Origin: Omphiscola glabra
Lineage: Eukaryota; Mollusca; Gastropoda; Lymnaeidae
NCBI GenBank assembly: GCA_964017045.1
Contig: OZ024799.1
Location: 29,213,596-29,277,595, forward strand
Reading direction: 5' to 3'
Length of the DNA stretch: 64,000 nt
Part shown: one piece after another, positions 20,020 through 34,700 of the stretch
How the letters are laid out: every line of letters begins with the position of its first letter
Numbering within the stretch: position 1 is the stretch's first letter
Notes under the pieces: generated by a model
What the model saw: only the letters and a program-made list of their open reading frames with translations
What the model was told of the DNA's origin: nothing
Databases searched by the model: none
Made by a program: the position numbers and the translations under genes

Positions 20020-23000
20020 ATATCATTATACCAGAGGATTGTTGCAAGACTTTTAACCAATCTCTTTAATCTTAATACCGCTGCCTTGCTCTGCTCCGTT
20101 TCTTGAGAATCTATTACTATTACTCATCTCCTTGCACTTTGGTTGTATCTTTGACAATACACAAACATACTCCAACCCTCTCATTTGAAGGTTCTCGCTA
20201 CTCCGGGTTCCCCAGTTTTTATTATTAAATTAAGATAATTAAATGTTACCCTTCGGTATGATTAATCTTTAAAAAAAAATAAAAAAATTCTTTATGTGCA
20301 AAAATGGAATTAATAAAATTAATTGAATAAACCTAGATTCCCCGCATTTAAAAAAAAAAAAAGTTTAAAAACAAAAATAATATAAATATGACAATTTGTT
20401 AGGCCCCCACCCACTGTTTACCGTACCTTTGCCTTAAAATAATATATATGATAAAGAGGCCATCATGCAGTTGGGAGCAGAGTTCGCATAGAATTAATCA
20501 TATATCATAAGATGACAGCAAGACGTCGAGCAATAATAAATATCGCATTGCTTACCGACAGAGTGAAAGTCTATTTCTTGTAGATGACCGAAAGCCTTAA
20601 TGACTTTCAGCTGAAGCCGAAAATAAACCGAAATAAATAAGTATTTAAAAAGATTGAACAGCATTGTTCTTCTAGACTCCATAGCAATGTTTAACTTTAA
20701 TTGAGGGTCCGGTGCTAAATTTATTCATATCTTGAAATTCATCATCATCATGCTCATAAACATGGTTATTGACGAAATAACAAGGGTGTACATGTAACAA
20801 AAAAGGTAATAATGGAGGAGACTGCAATCAGGTTAGCACAATAGGAAATTAGTAGAACACAGTTAGGTTAAACATGATAAAAGGAACGCAACAAAACAAC
20901 GAACGTGTCGGCAGGAAGCCTTCATCAGCGAACAAACACAAATACGAATAAAATGAGAATGTATAAATAAATATATATATAATATAGCACTTAGCTAAAA
21001 AGTAGTATCCAAGGGGGCAGCAAATGATTAGTGACAGAAAGTAAGTGGGAGAAAGAAAAGAGGAGAAGTAAGTCCACTGCGATAGGTCGTGACGTGGAGG
21101 GGCGGAGCTAGGTTCAAACAGTTAATAGAGACATGACATTTAAACCATGTGGGTACAAGGTGTCTTTTGCAATTAAGATGTCTTTTGCAATTCTCCGTCG
21201 ACACCCATCAGAAGAACTATTTTAAGAGACCTGGTTTTAAAACAATTCCCCCCACCAATGGGGGTGAGGTAGGTTGGTCACCGAACGAAATAACTACGCC
21301 ACCAGCACGGTAAGACTAATGTGTTGGTACTAGGCTTAATATTAATACAGCGATATCTTTCCAGCTATTTATGAAAACACAAGGCATTCGTATGACGAAA
21401 ACCGCAAAAAAAAATTGTTTTGATATTTGTATAGAGTTAATAACTGGTATTTGGGTGAAAATTGGTACTATTAGATCCACAATGATTATTGTACCGGTAG
21501 GTATATTTTCTAGAATATAATTATATTATAAAAGCAAAGGGCGCTCAATGTTTCTTTTTTGCACGAATTTAGCACACCCCCCCCCCCCCACAAACGGGTC
21601 CAAATTTTCTCTTACCATACTACTTAATAAAAAAATTTAATAAGAAATTTAAATTGCTTTTACATTAAACTGGTAAAAGCCAAAGAATTCAACAGATGTT
21701 TATTTATTAATATTCACGATGATCTCAAAAAAAAAAAAAAAAAAAAAGAACTGATATTTTCCCAATCATTTTTTGATGTAAGTAGAATGTACGCATGGAC
21801 GATTTTTAAAATACCTTAATATTTTGGTTTCTGTCGAAAGTCTCGTTAAGCTTTTGGTTTCGGCTTCGGTTTCGACTGAAATCAGAAAATCATTTTCGGT
21901 CGGTCTCTAGTGGTAATATCTGATGAAATTTATGCCTCTCTATAATTTATAAGCTCGTTCTAAAGTTTCATACAATTAATTCCTTTGACGGTATAATACA
22001 TCGGCACAATACAAAGATCTTTTGATGAGGTAGAGTGAAGGGAAGATTTCACTGATTTCAGGAACTAATTCAATATGACGTCACATAATGTATTTCTCAT
22101 GTAATAAATATGCAGACATTGTTTCGAGGAGAGGTGAAGGGGAAAAAAGAAAGGGAAAATGTGTTAAATGGATTTTAAAATTATTAAAATTTACATTTTT
22201 TATTGTGTTGATTTTTCAAAAAAGATTGCATAACAGAAAGAAGGAAAGGGGCGCCACCGCATAAAATTCCTCTCGGTTGCCCTGTAAAAAGTTTGGTTCA
22301 GTTGTCTCTCCGTGTTCATACACCTAAAGCAGCAGTCTAACAATGAGTTAAAAAAGATTACTTTTTGGCAAACATCTTAATAACGTAGGATTGCCGGTAT
22401 GTGACGATTTTAAAAATTATTTATTTACCTATTTACTCTGTTTGTGGGGGAGGGGGGGAAATTATAATAGACTGATGACGTCACGCAATAAAGACTAAAG
22501 AGCGACAGATAATATATAAATATGTTGCCAGTGAAGTGGGAGGTCTGCTGGATATGACATCAAATATTAATTGGGTGGTTTATAGAAGAGTTTTGACACC
22601 CAAGTATCTCGTTTCTTCATTGGATATTGTCGTTGTCCAGGAGATTCTGTTTAACCATCGTAATTTTAGAGCAATGGGGAATTTCCTATACCGTGTGTTA
22701 GACAAGTTGTGAAAAAAATGGCATCGCACTTCTGACAAACAAACAAATCAGATTGATGAAAATCTTTCATTTTTTTCTGTTTTTAACTTTATCTCGCAAA
22801 ACGCTTAAGCTTTACAAATAGTAAAGATAAATAGATTTTTTTAAAACTAAACAGATAGTAATTGTATTTAACAATTTAATTTCTGACTAATGTTACGCCC
22901 CCTGAGGTTTTAAAGGAATTTGAACAGGCCCGTCGTGGTCTAGGGCACACTGCGGCAACCTACGGTACGCGTGTCAGGCTTGGCACGCATAGAGATTTTC

Positions 23001-25071
23001 ATTGATACGTGGAAGACCAAAAAGAAAATTATAAAATAAAATTATAAAATGACTACAAATGCGTCAAAAATTGATCCTACATTTTAAAATTATTTTTTCG
23101 ATACCCGGTAACTAGCGAAGCTCTGTGTAAAAATAAGCATACATTTATATATTAAACAGTTAAATAACAACAACAAAAAAAAGGCTTAACTACATTAAGC
23201 TGGAAGTGTGTATGTGTGGGGGGGGGGGGGGTTAGTGGTGTTGGCACAGCTTTTTCTTTGCATACATGCTTGCTGAGAACAAGTAGACCTACCACTATTA
23301 ATACTATTATCAGCAGAATCTGAAGTTCTTTATTTCATTTTACTACATGTTTTCTTGTACTTGTACTGAACAAATAATAGGGGGAAAATTAATTATACAT
23401 TTGGTCTTAATGTAGGCTCTAAATGTTAGTTATCTATACAAAAATTAGACTAAATAAAGGGATGTGTCATCTGTACATTTGCTGTCTCAATGCGCTCCTA
23501 CCCGTAGCCGTAGGTCCTTAAATATTTACTTAGCAGTGATAGCAGGTATCAGGTATCATTTAAAATTTGCTTCTTAAATTAAAAAAAAAGAGTAAAAAGT
23601 ATGTTGCCGACACCTTGGCTACATGGAAAAAAAATAATTTTATGGTTTTATACGATATATATATATATTAAAATATGCTTTTGTTTTTTCTTTCTGATTC
23701 TAAATCAAGTTCAGAAGCCGATACTGTAAAAAAAAAAAAAAGGAGCCCCAGATTCCATTACAAAAATGTAGAAGATCTGCTGAGACAAAAAAGGAAATTT
23801 ATCAGTGTCTTCACATTTCCATTGAGGAAAAAATGCATTTAGATGTATTATTTTTAATGCAACACTTTTCATTAACTTAATTATTAATAGTAATAGCAAT
23901 AGGTCTATAGAGTTAATCGAGTCATATAATTTGGCAATTTGGTAGATTTCTATCAATCAATGATCAATCGTAGTAGTAGTAGTACTAGAAGTAAAGTAGA
24001 AGCTACTCTCCGGCGTCTATGCATACAAACAAGATAAACCACAAACACAAAAATCTTAACAAAAATGTTGAAAAATAAACTAAGTCAAGTTAAATAGATG
24101 TAAAAGCATTTAATAATGGTGATGAAATACACTTAAGCTAGCAGTGTCAGTGAATTTATTTTACGTTTTAATTTGGAACATGCCTTTAAAAAATGGCGAC
24201 TCAATTTCGCCACTTCTCATCTACCCGATACTTCCTCAACAAACAAACAACTTAAACAAGTAAAATTGAGAATCAAAATGTGTTTTTATTTAATACATTC
24301 ATAAAAAATCAACAAAGTCATAATAATGAAAATATATTCCAAACTGTTATTATTAAGATGAAGCATTATAATTACCCGAAAACGTTGCTACTTTAACTTC
24401 GCAACGTCGACCGCCATAATGATAATGGACCACTAGTCAATAGCTTTACATTGCTGTATTATTTCAAAATATTTGAATTATTTGGGGCCATTTATAATAA
24501 ACTGATGAGGAATAAAAAAACAAAACTAATAAAGCTGCCAGTTGTTTCTTTTAAAGCTATATTGTTACAATAGTTTATTAATGAAATGAAATATTTTGAG
24601 TAGGCCCGTAGTCTGAATAGATTAAAAATGTGCTGTTACCATCGTGAAAAACAATTATTTTCTTATTCAAAAAGGGGATAGACGAGACAAGCTGTGCAAA
24701 AAAACTTAAGAAATTTGAATTTCTAATGTATTTTAATCATTATATTTGTGATAAATTGCTTAAATGTATTTATTTAATTTTTTCTTAAAATGTCATCTTA
24801 AGTTTTTAGTGAGAAAATTTCTGGAAAACAGTCAATTTGGATAACAATTCATGTGAGACAAACATTTTATTTGATACTAAATAAATTTTCATCATATTTT
24901 AAATTAAAAGTGATAAATGCGATAAGTATTTGCATCGCGGTGTATTTGTATTTTAATTTTAAAATACAGCACATAGTACAAAAATTGTAATTTTCATCGG
25001 CATCCATGACAGCCGGCCAAGTCGAAACTGTGTGTGACGTAGTTGCTCTCCGATATGTTCGCGCAACCCGA

Positions 25072-25108
25072 TATAAGCGAACGGTTCTCGACAGAGTGTT
25101 ATTCACTC
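25072..25108 (+). promoter_or_regulatory. Core promoter of H1 copy 4
   Basis: TATAAG plus initiator, same spacing as copy 2. Confidence 0.75.
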
Positions 25109-25185
25109 CAGGTCGCTCGTTTTCCGCACTTCGCCTCTTTTTAGCTACAATCGCCTCAGTTATAACGATAAATAAACAAATCAGA

Positions 25186-25824
25186 ATGTCTGACTCTGAT
25201 GTTGCCGCTCCCGCACCAGCTGCCGCCCCAGCAAAAGTGAAGGCACCCAAGAAGAAAGCCGCTTCTGCCAAGCCAAAGACAGCCGCCTCTCATCCCCAAT
25301 ACAAAGTGATGATTGCTGCAGCTATTACAGCATTGAAGGAACGTGGTGGCTCCTCCCGCCAGGCTATCCTCAAGTACATCACCGCCAACTACAAAGTAGG
25401 AGACAATCCCACCGCCATCAACGCTCGCCTCAAGGCAGCCCTCAAGGCTGGAGTTAAAGCTGACGCTCTTAAACAGTCCAAAGGCACTGGCGCCGCTGGA
25501 TCCTTTCGCCTGGGAGAGAAAGCTGAGAAGAAACCCAAAGTCAAGAAAGTTGCTGAGAAAAAGCCCAAGTCACCGAAGAAAGTCACAAAAGCCGCTAAGC
25601 CTAAGAAACCCGCCGCTGCCAAGAAAGCCCCTAAGTCTCCAAAGGCCAAGAAGCCGGCTGCACCCAAGAAGGCTAAATCTCCCAAGAAGCCTGCTGCTGC
25701 CAAGCCCAAGAAGCCAAAGAGCCCCAAGAAGCCAGCGGCTGCCAAACCAAAGGTTGCCAAGAAACCCGCTGCAGCCAAAAAGCCCAAAGCTGCCAAGAAG
25801 ACGCCCGCTGCCAAGAAAGAATAA
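25186..25824 (+). CDS. H1: Histone H1, copy 4
   Basis: Intact consensus H1 of 212 residues with no frameshift or premature stop, and with promoter and stem-loop both intact, so it is expected to be expressed. The gene is 5866 bp after copy 3, in the same orientation. No coding difference from copy 3 was noticed. Confidence 0.95.
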   Translation: MSDSDVAAPAPAAAPAKVKAPKKKAASAKPKTAASHPQYKVMIAAAITALKERGGSSRQAILKYITANYKVGDNPTAINARLKAALKAGVKADALKQSKGTGAAGSFRLGEKAEKKPKVKKVAEKKPKSPKKVTKAAKPKKPAAAKKAPKSPKAKKPAAPKKAKSPKKPAAAKPKKPKSPKKPAAAKPKVAKKPAAAKKPKAAKKTPAAKKE

Positions 25825-25869
25825 ATTTATTCTTTCATTACCTTTTCATATTTTTTCCCCACTAAACTA

Positions 25870-25885
25870 GGTCCTTTTTAGGACC
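25870..25885 (+). terminator. Histone mRNA 3' stem-loop, copy 4
   Basis: GGTCCT-TTTT-AGGACC, 45 nt after the stop. Confidence 0.85.
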
Positions 25886-28800
25886 ATATCATTATACCAG
25901 AGGATTGTTGCAAGACTTTTAACCAATCTCTTTAATCTTAATACCGCTGCCTTGCTCTGCTCCGTTTCTTGAGAATCTATTACTATTACTCATCTCCTTG
26001 CACTTTGGTTGTATCTTTGACAATACACAAACATACTCCAACCCTCTCATTTGAAGGTTCTCGCTACTCCGGGTTCCCCAGTTTTTATTATTAAATTAAG
26101 ATAATTAAATGTTACCCTTCGGTATGATTAATCTTTAAAAAAAAATAAAAAAATTCTTTATGTGCAAAAATGGAATTAATAAAATTAATTGAATAAACCT
26201 AGATTCCCCGCATTTAAAAAAAAAAAAAGTTTAAAAACAAAAATAATATAAATATGACAATTTGTTAGGCCCCCACCCACTGTTTACCGTACCTTTGCCT
26301 TAAAATAATATATATGATAAAGAGGCCATCATGCAGTTGGGAGCAGAGTTCGCATAGAATTAATCATATATCATAAGATGACAGCAAGACGTCGAGCAAT
26401 AATAAATATCGCATTGCTTACCGACAGAGTGAAAGTCTATTTCTTGTAGATGACCGAAAGCCTTAATGACTTTCAGCTGAAGCCGAAAATAAACCGAAAT
26501 AAATAAGTATTTAAAAAGATTGAACAGCATTGTTCTTCTAGACTCCATAGCAATGTTTAACTTTAATTGAGGGTCCGGTGCTAAATTTATTCATATCTTG
26601 AAATTCATCATCATCATGCTCATAAACATGGTTATTGACGAAATAACAAGGGTGTACATGTAACAAAAAAGGTAATAATGGAGGAGACTGCAATCAGGTT
26701 AGCACAATAGGAAATTAGTAGAACACAGTTAGGTTAAACATGATAAAAGGAACGCAACAAAACAACGAACGTGTCGGCAGGAAGCCTTCATCAGCGAACA
26801 AACACAAATACGAATAAAATGAGAATGTATAAATAAATATATATATAATATAGCACTTAGCTAAAAAGTAGTATCCAAGGGGGCAGCAAATGATTAGTGA
26901 CAGAAAGTAAGTGGGAGAAAGAAAAGAGGAGAAGTAAGTCCACTGCGATAGGTCGTGACGTGGAGGGGCGGAGCTAGGTTCAAACAGTTAATAGAGACAT
27001 GACATTTAAACCATGTGGGTACAAGGTGTCTTTTGCAATTAAGATGTCTTTTGCAATTCTCCGTCGACACCCATCAGAAGAACTATTTTAAGAGACCTGG
27101 TTTTAAAACAATTCCCCCCACCAATGGGGGTGAGGTAGGTTGGTCACCGAACGAAATAACTACGCCACCAGCACGGTAAGACTAATGTGTTGGTACTAGG
27201 CTTAATATTAATACAGCGATATCTTTCCAGCTATTTATGAAAACACAAGGCATTCGTATGACGAAAACCGCAAAAAAAAATTGTTTTGATATTTGTATAG
27301 AGTTAATAACTGGTATTTGGGTGAAAATTGGTACTATTAGATCCACAATGATTATTGTACCGGTAGGTATATTTTCTAGAATATAATTATATTATAAAAG
27401 CAAAGGGCGCTCAATGTTTCTTTTTTGCACGAATTTAGCACACCCCCCCCCCCCCACAAACGGGTCCAAATTTTCTCTTACCATACTACTTAATAAAAAA
27501 ATTTAATAAGAAATTTAAATTGCTTTTACATTAAACTGGTAAAAGCCAAAGAATTCAACAGATGTTTATTTATTAATATTCACGATGATCTCAAAAAAAA
27601 AAAAAAAAAAAAAGAACTGATATTTTCCCAATCATTTTTTGATGTAAGTAGAATGTACGCATGGACGATTTTTAAAATACCTTAATATTTTGGTTTCTGT
27701 CGAAAGTCTCGTTAAGCTTTTGGTTTCGGCTTCGGTTTCGACTGAAATCAGAAAATCATTTTCGGTCGGTCTCTAGTGGTAATATCTGATGAAATTTATG
27801 CCTCTCTATAATTTATAAGCTCGTTCTAAAGTTTCATACAATTAATTCCTTTGACGGTATAATACATCGGCACAATACAAAGATCTTTTGATGAGGTAGA
27901 GTGAAGGGAAGATTTCACTGATTTCAGGAACTAATTCAATATGACGTCACATAATGTATTTCTCATGTAATAAATATGCAGACATTGTTTCGAGGAGAGG
28001 TGAAGGGGAAAAAAGAAAGGGAAAATGTGTTAAATGGATTTTAAAATTATTAAAATTTACATTTTTTATTGTGTTGATTTTTCAAAAAAGATTGCATAAC
28101 AGAAAGAAGGAAAGGGGCGCCACCGCATAAAATTCCTCTCGGTTGCCCTGTAAAAAGTTTGGTTCAGTTGTCTCTCCGTGTTCATACACCTAAAGCAGCA
28201 GTCTAACAATGAGTTAAAAAAGATTACTTTTTGGCAAACATCTTAATAACGTAGGATTGCCGGTACGTGACGATTTTAAAAATTATTTATTTACCTATTT
28301 ACTCTGTTTGTGGGGGAGGGGGGGAAATTATAATAGACTGATGACGTCACGCAATAAAGACTAAAGAGCGACAGATAATATATAAATATGTTGCCAGTGA
28401 AGTGGGAGGTCTGCTGGATATGACATCAAATATTAATTGGGTGGTTTATAGAAGAGTTTTGACACCCAAGTATCTCGTTTCTTCATTGGATATTGTCGTT
28501 GTCCAGGAGATTCTGTTTAACCATCGTAATTTTAGAGCAATGGGGAATTTCCTATACCGTGTGTTAGACAAGTTGTGAAAAAAATGGCATCGCACTTCTG
28601 ACAAACAAACAAATCAGATTGATGAAAATCTTTCATTTTTTTCTGTTTTTAACTTTATCTCGCAAAACGCTTAAGCTTTACAAATAGTAAAGATAAATAG
28701 ATTTTTTAAAAACTAAACAGATAGTAATTGTATTTAACAATTTAATTTCTGACTAATGTTACGCCCCCTGAGGTTTTAAAGGAATTTGAACAGGCCCGTC

Positions 28801-30941
28801 GTGGTCTAGGGCACACTGCGGCAACCTACGGTACGCGTGTCAGGCTTGGCACGCATAGAGATTTTCATTGATACGTGGAAGACCAAAAAGAAAATTATAA
28901 AATAAAATTATAAAATGACTACAAATGCGTCAAAAATTGATCCTACATTTTAAAATTATTTTTTCGATACCCGGTAACTAGCGAAGCTCTGTGTAAAAAT
29001 AAGCATACATTTATATATTAAACAGTTAAATAACAACAACAAAAAAAAGGCTTAACTACATTAAGCTGGAAGTGTGTATGTGTGTGTGTGGGGGGGGGGG
29101 GTTAGTGGTGTTGGCACAGCTTTTTCTTTGCATACATGCTTGCTGAGAACAAGTAGACCTACCACTATTAATACTATTATCAGCAGAATCTGAAGTTCTT
29201 TATTTCATTTTACTACATGTTTTCTTGTACTTGTACTGAACAAATAATAGGGGGAAAATTAATTATACATTTGGTCTTAATGTAGGCTCTAAATGTTAGT
29301 TATCTATACAAAAATTAGACTAAATAAAGGGATGTGTCATCTGTACATTTGCTGTCTCAATGCGCTCCTACCCGTAGCCGTAGGTCCTTAAATATTTACT
29401 TAGCAGTGATAGCAGGTATCAGGTATCATTTAAAATTTGCTTCTTAAATTAAAAAAAAAGAGTAAAAAGTATGTTGCCGACACCTTGGCTACATGGAAAA
29501 AAAATAATTTTATGGTTTTATACGATATATATATATATTAAAATATGCTTTTGTTTTTTCTTTCTGATTCTAAATCAAGTTCAGAAGCCGATACTGTAAA
29601 AAAAAAAAAAAGGAGCCCCAGATTCCATTACAAAAATGTAGAAGATCTGCTGAGACAAAAAAGGAAATTTATCAGTGTCTTCACATTTCCATTGAGGAAA
29701 AAATGCATTTAGATGTATTATTTTTAATGCAACACTTTTCATTAACTTAATTATTAATAGTAATAGCAATAGGTCTATAGAGTTAATCGAGTCATATAAT
29801 TTGGCAATTTGGTAGATTTCTATCAATCAATGATCAATCGTAGTAGTAGTAGTACTAGAAGTAAAGTAGAAGCTACTCTCCGGCGTCTATGCATACAAAC
29901 AAGATAAACCACAAACACAAAAATCTTAACAAAAATGTTGAAAAATAAACTAAGTCAAGTTAAATAGATGTAAAAGCATTTAATAATGGTGATGAAATAC
30001 ACTTAAGCTAGCAGTGTCAGTGAATTTATTTTACGTTTTAATTTGGAACATGCCTTTAAAAAATGGCGACTCAATTTCGCCACTTCTCATCTACCCGATA
30101 CTTCCTCAACAAACAAACAACTTAAACAAGTAAAATTGAGAATCAAAATGTGTTTTTATTTAATACATTCATAAAAAATCAACAAAGTCATAATAATGAA
30201 AATATATTCCAAACTGTTATTATTAAGATGAAGCATTATAATTACCCGAAAACGTTGCTACTTTAACTTCGCAACGTCGACCGCCATAATGATAATGGAC
30301 CACTAGTCAATAGCTTTACATTGCTGTATTATTTCAAAATATTTGAATTATTTGGGGCCATTTATAATAAACTGATGAGGAATAAAAAATCAAAACTAAT
30401 AAAGCTGCCAGTTGTTTCTTTTAAAGCTATATTGTTACAATAGTTTATTAATGAAATGAAATATTTTGAGTAGGCCCGTAGTCTGAATAGATTAAAAATG
30501 TGCTGTTACCATCGTGAAAAACAATTATTTTCTTATTCAAAAAGGGGATAGACGAGACAAGCTGTGCAAAAAAACTTAAGAAATTTGAATTTCTAATGTA
30601 TTTTAATCATTATATTTGTGATAAATTGCTTAAATGTATTTATTTAATTTTTTCTTAAAATGTCATCTTAAGTTTTTAGTGAGAAAATTTCTGGAAAACA
30701 GTCAATTTGGATAACAATTCATGTGAGACAAACATTTTATTTGATACTAAATAAATTTTCATCATATTTTAAATTAAAAGTGATAAATGCGATAAGTATT
30801 TGCATCGCGGTGTATTTGTATTTTAATTTTAAAATACAGCACATAGTACAAAAATTGTAATTTTCATCGGCATCCATGACAGCCGGCCAAGTCGAAACTG
30901 TGTGTGACGTAGTTGCTCTCCGATATGTTCGCGCAACCCGA

Positions 30942-30978
30942 TATAAGCGAACGGTTCTCGACAGAGTGTTATTCACTC
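30942..30978 (+). promoter_or_regulatory. Core promoter of H1 copy 5
   Basis: TATAAG plus initiator, same spacing as copy 2. Confidence 0.75.
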
Positions 30979-31055
30979 CAGGTCGCTCGTTTTCCGCACT
31001 TCGCCTCTTTTTAGCTACAATCGCCTCAGTTATAACGATAAATAAACAAATCAGA

Positions 31056-31694
31056 ATGTCTGACTCTGATGTTGCCGCTCCCGCACCAGCTGCCGCCCCA
31101 GCAAAAGTGAAGGCACCCAAGAAGAAAGCCGCTTCTGCCAAGCCAAAGACAGCCGCCTCTCATCCCCAATACAAAGTGATGATTGCTGCAGCTATTACAG
31201 CATTGAAGGAACGTGGTGGCTCCTCCCGCCAGGCTATCCTCAAGTACATCACCGCCAACTACAAAGTAGGAGACAATCCCACCGCCATCAACGCTCGCCT
31301 CAAGGCAGCCCTCAAGGCTGGAGTTAAAGCTGACGCTCTTAAACAGTCCAAAGGCACTGGCGCCGCTGGATCCTTTCGCCTGGGAGAGAAAGCTGAGAAG
31401 AAACCCAAAGTCAAGAAAGTTGCTGAGAAAAAGCCCAAGTCACCGAAGAAAGTCACAAAAGCCGCTAAGCCTAAGAAACCCGCCGCTGCCAAGAAAGCCC
31501 CTAAGTCTCCAAAGGCCAAGAAGCCGGCTGCACCCAAGAAGGCTAAATCTCCCAAGAAGCCTGCTGCTGCCAAGCCCAAGAAGCCAAAGAGCCCCAAGAA
31601 GCCAGCGGCTGCCAAACCAAAGGTTGCCAAGAAACCCGCTGCAGCCAAAAAGCCCAAAGCTGCCAAGAAGACGCCCGCTGCCAAGAAAGAATAA
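31056..31694 (+). CDS. H1: Histone H1, copy 5
   Basis: Intact consensus H1, 212 residues. The three SPKK motifs and the full globular domain are present. The start is the MSDSDV ATG; the frame is open 60 codons further upstream but crosses the TATA box. The coding sequence is the same as copies 2-4 although the flanking spacer carries different markers, so the gene region is homogenised more evenly than the spacer. Confidence 0.95.
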   Translation: MSDSDVAAPAPAAAPAKVKAPKKKAASAKPKTAASHPQYKVMIAAAITALKERGGSSRQAILKYITANYKVGDNPTAINARLKAALKAGVKADALKQSKGTGAAGSFRLGEKAEKKPKVKKVAEKKPKSPKKVTKAAKPKKPAAAKKAPKSPKAKKPAAPKKAKSPKKPAAAKPKKPKSPKKPAAAKPKVAKKPAAAKKPKAAKKTPAAKKE

Positions 31695-31739
31695 ATTTAT
31701 TCTTTCATTACCTTTTCATATTTTTTCCCCACTAAACTA

Positions 31740-31755
31740 GGTCCTTTTTAGGACC
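31740..31755 (+). terminator. Histone mRNA 3' stem-loop, copy 5
   Basis: GGTCCT-TTTT-AGGACC, 45 nt after the stop. Confidence 0.85.
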
Positions 31756-34700
31756 ATATCATTATACCAGAGGATTGTTGCAAGACTTTTAACCAATCTC
31801 TTTAATCTTAATACCGCTGCCTTGCTCTGCTCCGTTTCTTGAGAATCTATTACTATTACTCATCTCCTTGCACTTTGGTTGTATCTTTGACAATACACAA
31901 ACATACTCCAACCCTCTCATTTGAAGGTTCTCGCTACTCCGGGTTCCCCAGTTTTTATTATTAAATTAAGATAATTAAATGTTACCCTTCGGTATGATTA
32001 ATCTTTAAAAAAAAATAAAAAAATTCTTTATGTGCAAAAATGGAATTAATAAAATTAATTGAATAAACCTAGATTCCCCGCATTTAAAAAAAAAAAAAGT
32101 TTAAAAACAAAAATAATATAAATATGACAATTTGTTAGGCCCCCACCCACTGTTTACCGTACCTTTGCCTTAAAATAATATATATGATAAAGAGGCCATC
32201 ATGCAGTTGGGAGCAGAGTTCGCATAGAATTAATCATATATCATAAGATGACAGCAAGACGTCGAGCAATAATAAATATCGCATTGCTTACCGACAGAGT
32301 GAAAGTCTATTTCTTGTAGATGACCGAAAGCCTTAATGACTTTCAGCTGAAGCCGAAAATAAACCGAAATAAATAAGTATTTAAAAAGATTGAACAGCAT
32401 TGTTCTTCTAGACTCCATAGCAATGTTTAACTTTAATTGAGGGTCCGGTGCTAAATTTATTCATATCTTGAAATTCATCATCATCATGCTCATAAACATG
32501 GTTATTGACGAAATAACAAGGGTGTACATGTAACAAAAAAGGTAATAATGGGGGAGACTGCAATCAGGTTAGCACAATAGGAAATTAGTAGAACACAGTT
32601 AGGTTAAACATGATAAAAGGAACGCAACAAAACAACGAACGTGTCGGCAGGAAGCCTTCATCAGCGAACAAACACAAATACGAATAAAATGAGAATGTAT
32701 AAATAAATATATATATAATATAGCACTTAGCTAAAAAGTAGTATCCAAGGGGGCAGCAAATGATTAGTGACAGAAAGTAAGTGGGAGAAAGAAAAGAGGA
32801 GAAGTAAGTCCACTGCGATAGGTCGTGACGTGGAGGGGCGGAGCTAGGTTCAAACAGTTAATAGAGACATGACATTTAAACCATGTGGGTACAAGGTGTC
32901 TTTTGCAATTAAGATGTCTTTTGCAATTCTCCGTCGACACCCATCAGAAGAACTATTTTAAGAGACCTGGTTTTAAAACAATTCCCCCCACCAATGGGGG
33001 TGAGGTAGGTTGGTCACCGAACGAAATAACTACGCCACCAGCACGGTAAGACTAATGTGTTGGTACTAGGCTTAATATTAATACAGCGATATCTTTCCAG
33101 CTATTTATGAAAACACAAGGCATTCGTATGACGAAAACCGCAAAAAAAAATTGTTTTGATATTTGTATAGAGTTAATAACTGGTATTTGGGTGAAAATTG
33201 GTACTATTAGATCCACAATGATTATTGTACCGGTAGGTATATTTTCTAGAATATAATTATATTATAAAAGCAAAGGGCGCTCAATGTTTCTTTTTTGCAC
33301 GAATTTAGCACACCCCCCCCCCCCCCCACAAACGGGTCCAAATTTTCTCTTACCATACTACTTAATAAAAAAATTTAATAAGAAATTTAAATTGCTTTTA
33401 CATTAAACTGGTAAAAGCCAAAGAATTCAACAGATGTTTATTTATTAATATTCACGATGATCTCAAAAAAAAAAAAAAAAAAAAAGAACTGATATTTTCC
33501 CAATCATTTTTTGATGTAAGTAGAATGTACGCATGGACGATTTTTAAAATACCTTAATATTTTGGTTTCTGTCGAAAGTCTCGTTAAGCTTTTGGTTTCG
33601 GCTTCGGTTTCGACTGAAATCAGAAAATCATTTTCGGTCGGTCTCTAGTGGTAATATCTGATGAAATTTATGCCTCTCTATAATTTATAAGCTCGTTCTA
33701 AAGTTTCATACAATTAATTCCTTTGACGGTATAATACATCGGCACAATACAAAGATCTTTTGATGAGGTAGAGTGAAGGGAAGATTTCACTGATTTCAGG
33801 AACTAATTCAATATGACGTCACATAATGTATTTCTCATGTAATAAATATGCAGACATTGTTTCGAGGAGAGGTGAAGGGGAAAAAAGAAAGGGAAAATGT
33901 GTTAAATGGATTTTAAAATTATTAAAATTTACATTTTTTATTGTGTTGATTTTTCAAAAAAGATTGCATAACAGAAAGAAGGAAAGGGGCGCCACCGCAT
34001 AAAATTCCTCTCGGTTGCCCTGTAAAAAGTTTGGTTCAGTTGTCTCTCCGTGTTCATACACCTAAAGCAGCAGTCTAACAATGAGTTAAAAAAGATTACT
34101 TTTTGGCAAACATCTTAATAACGTAGGATTGCCGGTATGTGACGATTTTAAAAATTATTTATTTACCTATTTACTCTGTTTGTGGGGGAGGGGGGGAAAT
34201 TATAATAGACTGATGACGTCACGCAATAAAGACTAAAGAGCGACAGATAATATATAAATATGTTGCCAGTGAAGTGGGAGGTCTGCTGGATATGACATCA
34301 AATATTAATTGGGTGGTTTATAGAAGAGTTTTGACACCCAAGTATCTCGTTTCTTCATTGGATATTGTCGTTGTCCAGGAGATTCTGTTTAACCATCGTA
34401 ATTTTAGAGCAATGGGGAATTTCCTATACCGTGTGTTAGACAAGTTGTGAAAAAAATGGCATCGCACTTCTGACAAACAAACAAATCAGATTGATGAAAA
34501 TCTTTCATTTTTTTCTGTTTTTAACTTTATCTCGCAAAACGCTTAAGCTTTACAAATAGTAAAGATAAATAGATTTTTTTAAAACTAAACAGATAGTAAT
34601 TGTATTTAACAATTTAATTTCTGACTAATGTTACGCCCCCTGAGGTTTTAAAGGAATTTGAACAGGCCCGTCGTGGTCTAGGGCACACTGCGGCAACCTA

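Larger units (their letters stand above)
17212..23077 (+). repeat. H1 array unit 3
   Basis: A 5866-bp unit. It shares three variants with unit 4: a shortened TG-run followed by 14 G, A instead of T at 18654 (AAAAAAACAAAAC), and GGAGGAG instead of GGGGGAG at about 20816. Units 3 and 4 therefore look like sister copies. Confidence 0.93.
23078..28943 (+). repeat. H1 array unit 4
   Basis: A 5866-bp unit. It shares the unit-3 markers (short TG-run with 14 G, A at 24520, GGAGGAG at about 26682). Its distal spacer has GGTACGTG (28266) and ATTTTTTAAAAAC (about 28700), variants otherwise seen in units 7-10 and in unit 8 respectively, so the unit is a mosaic. Confidence 0.93.
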
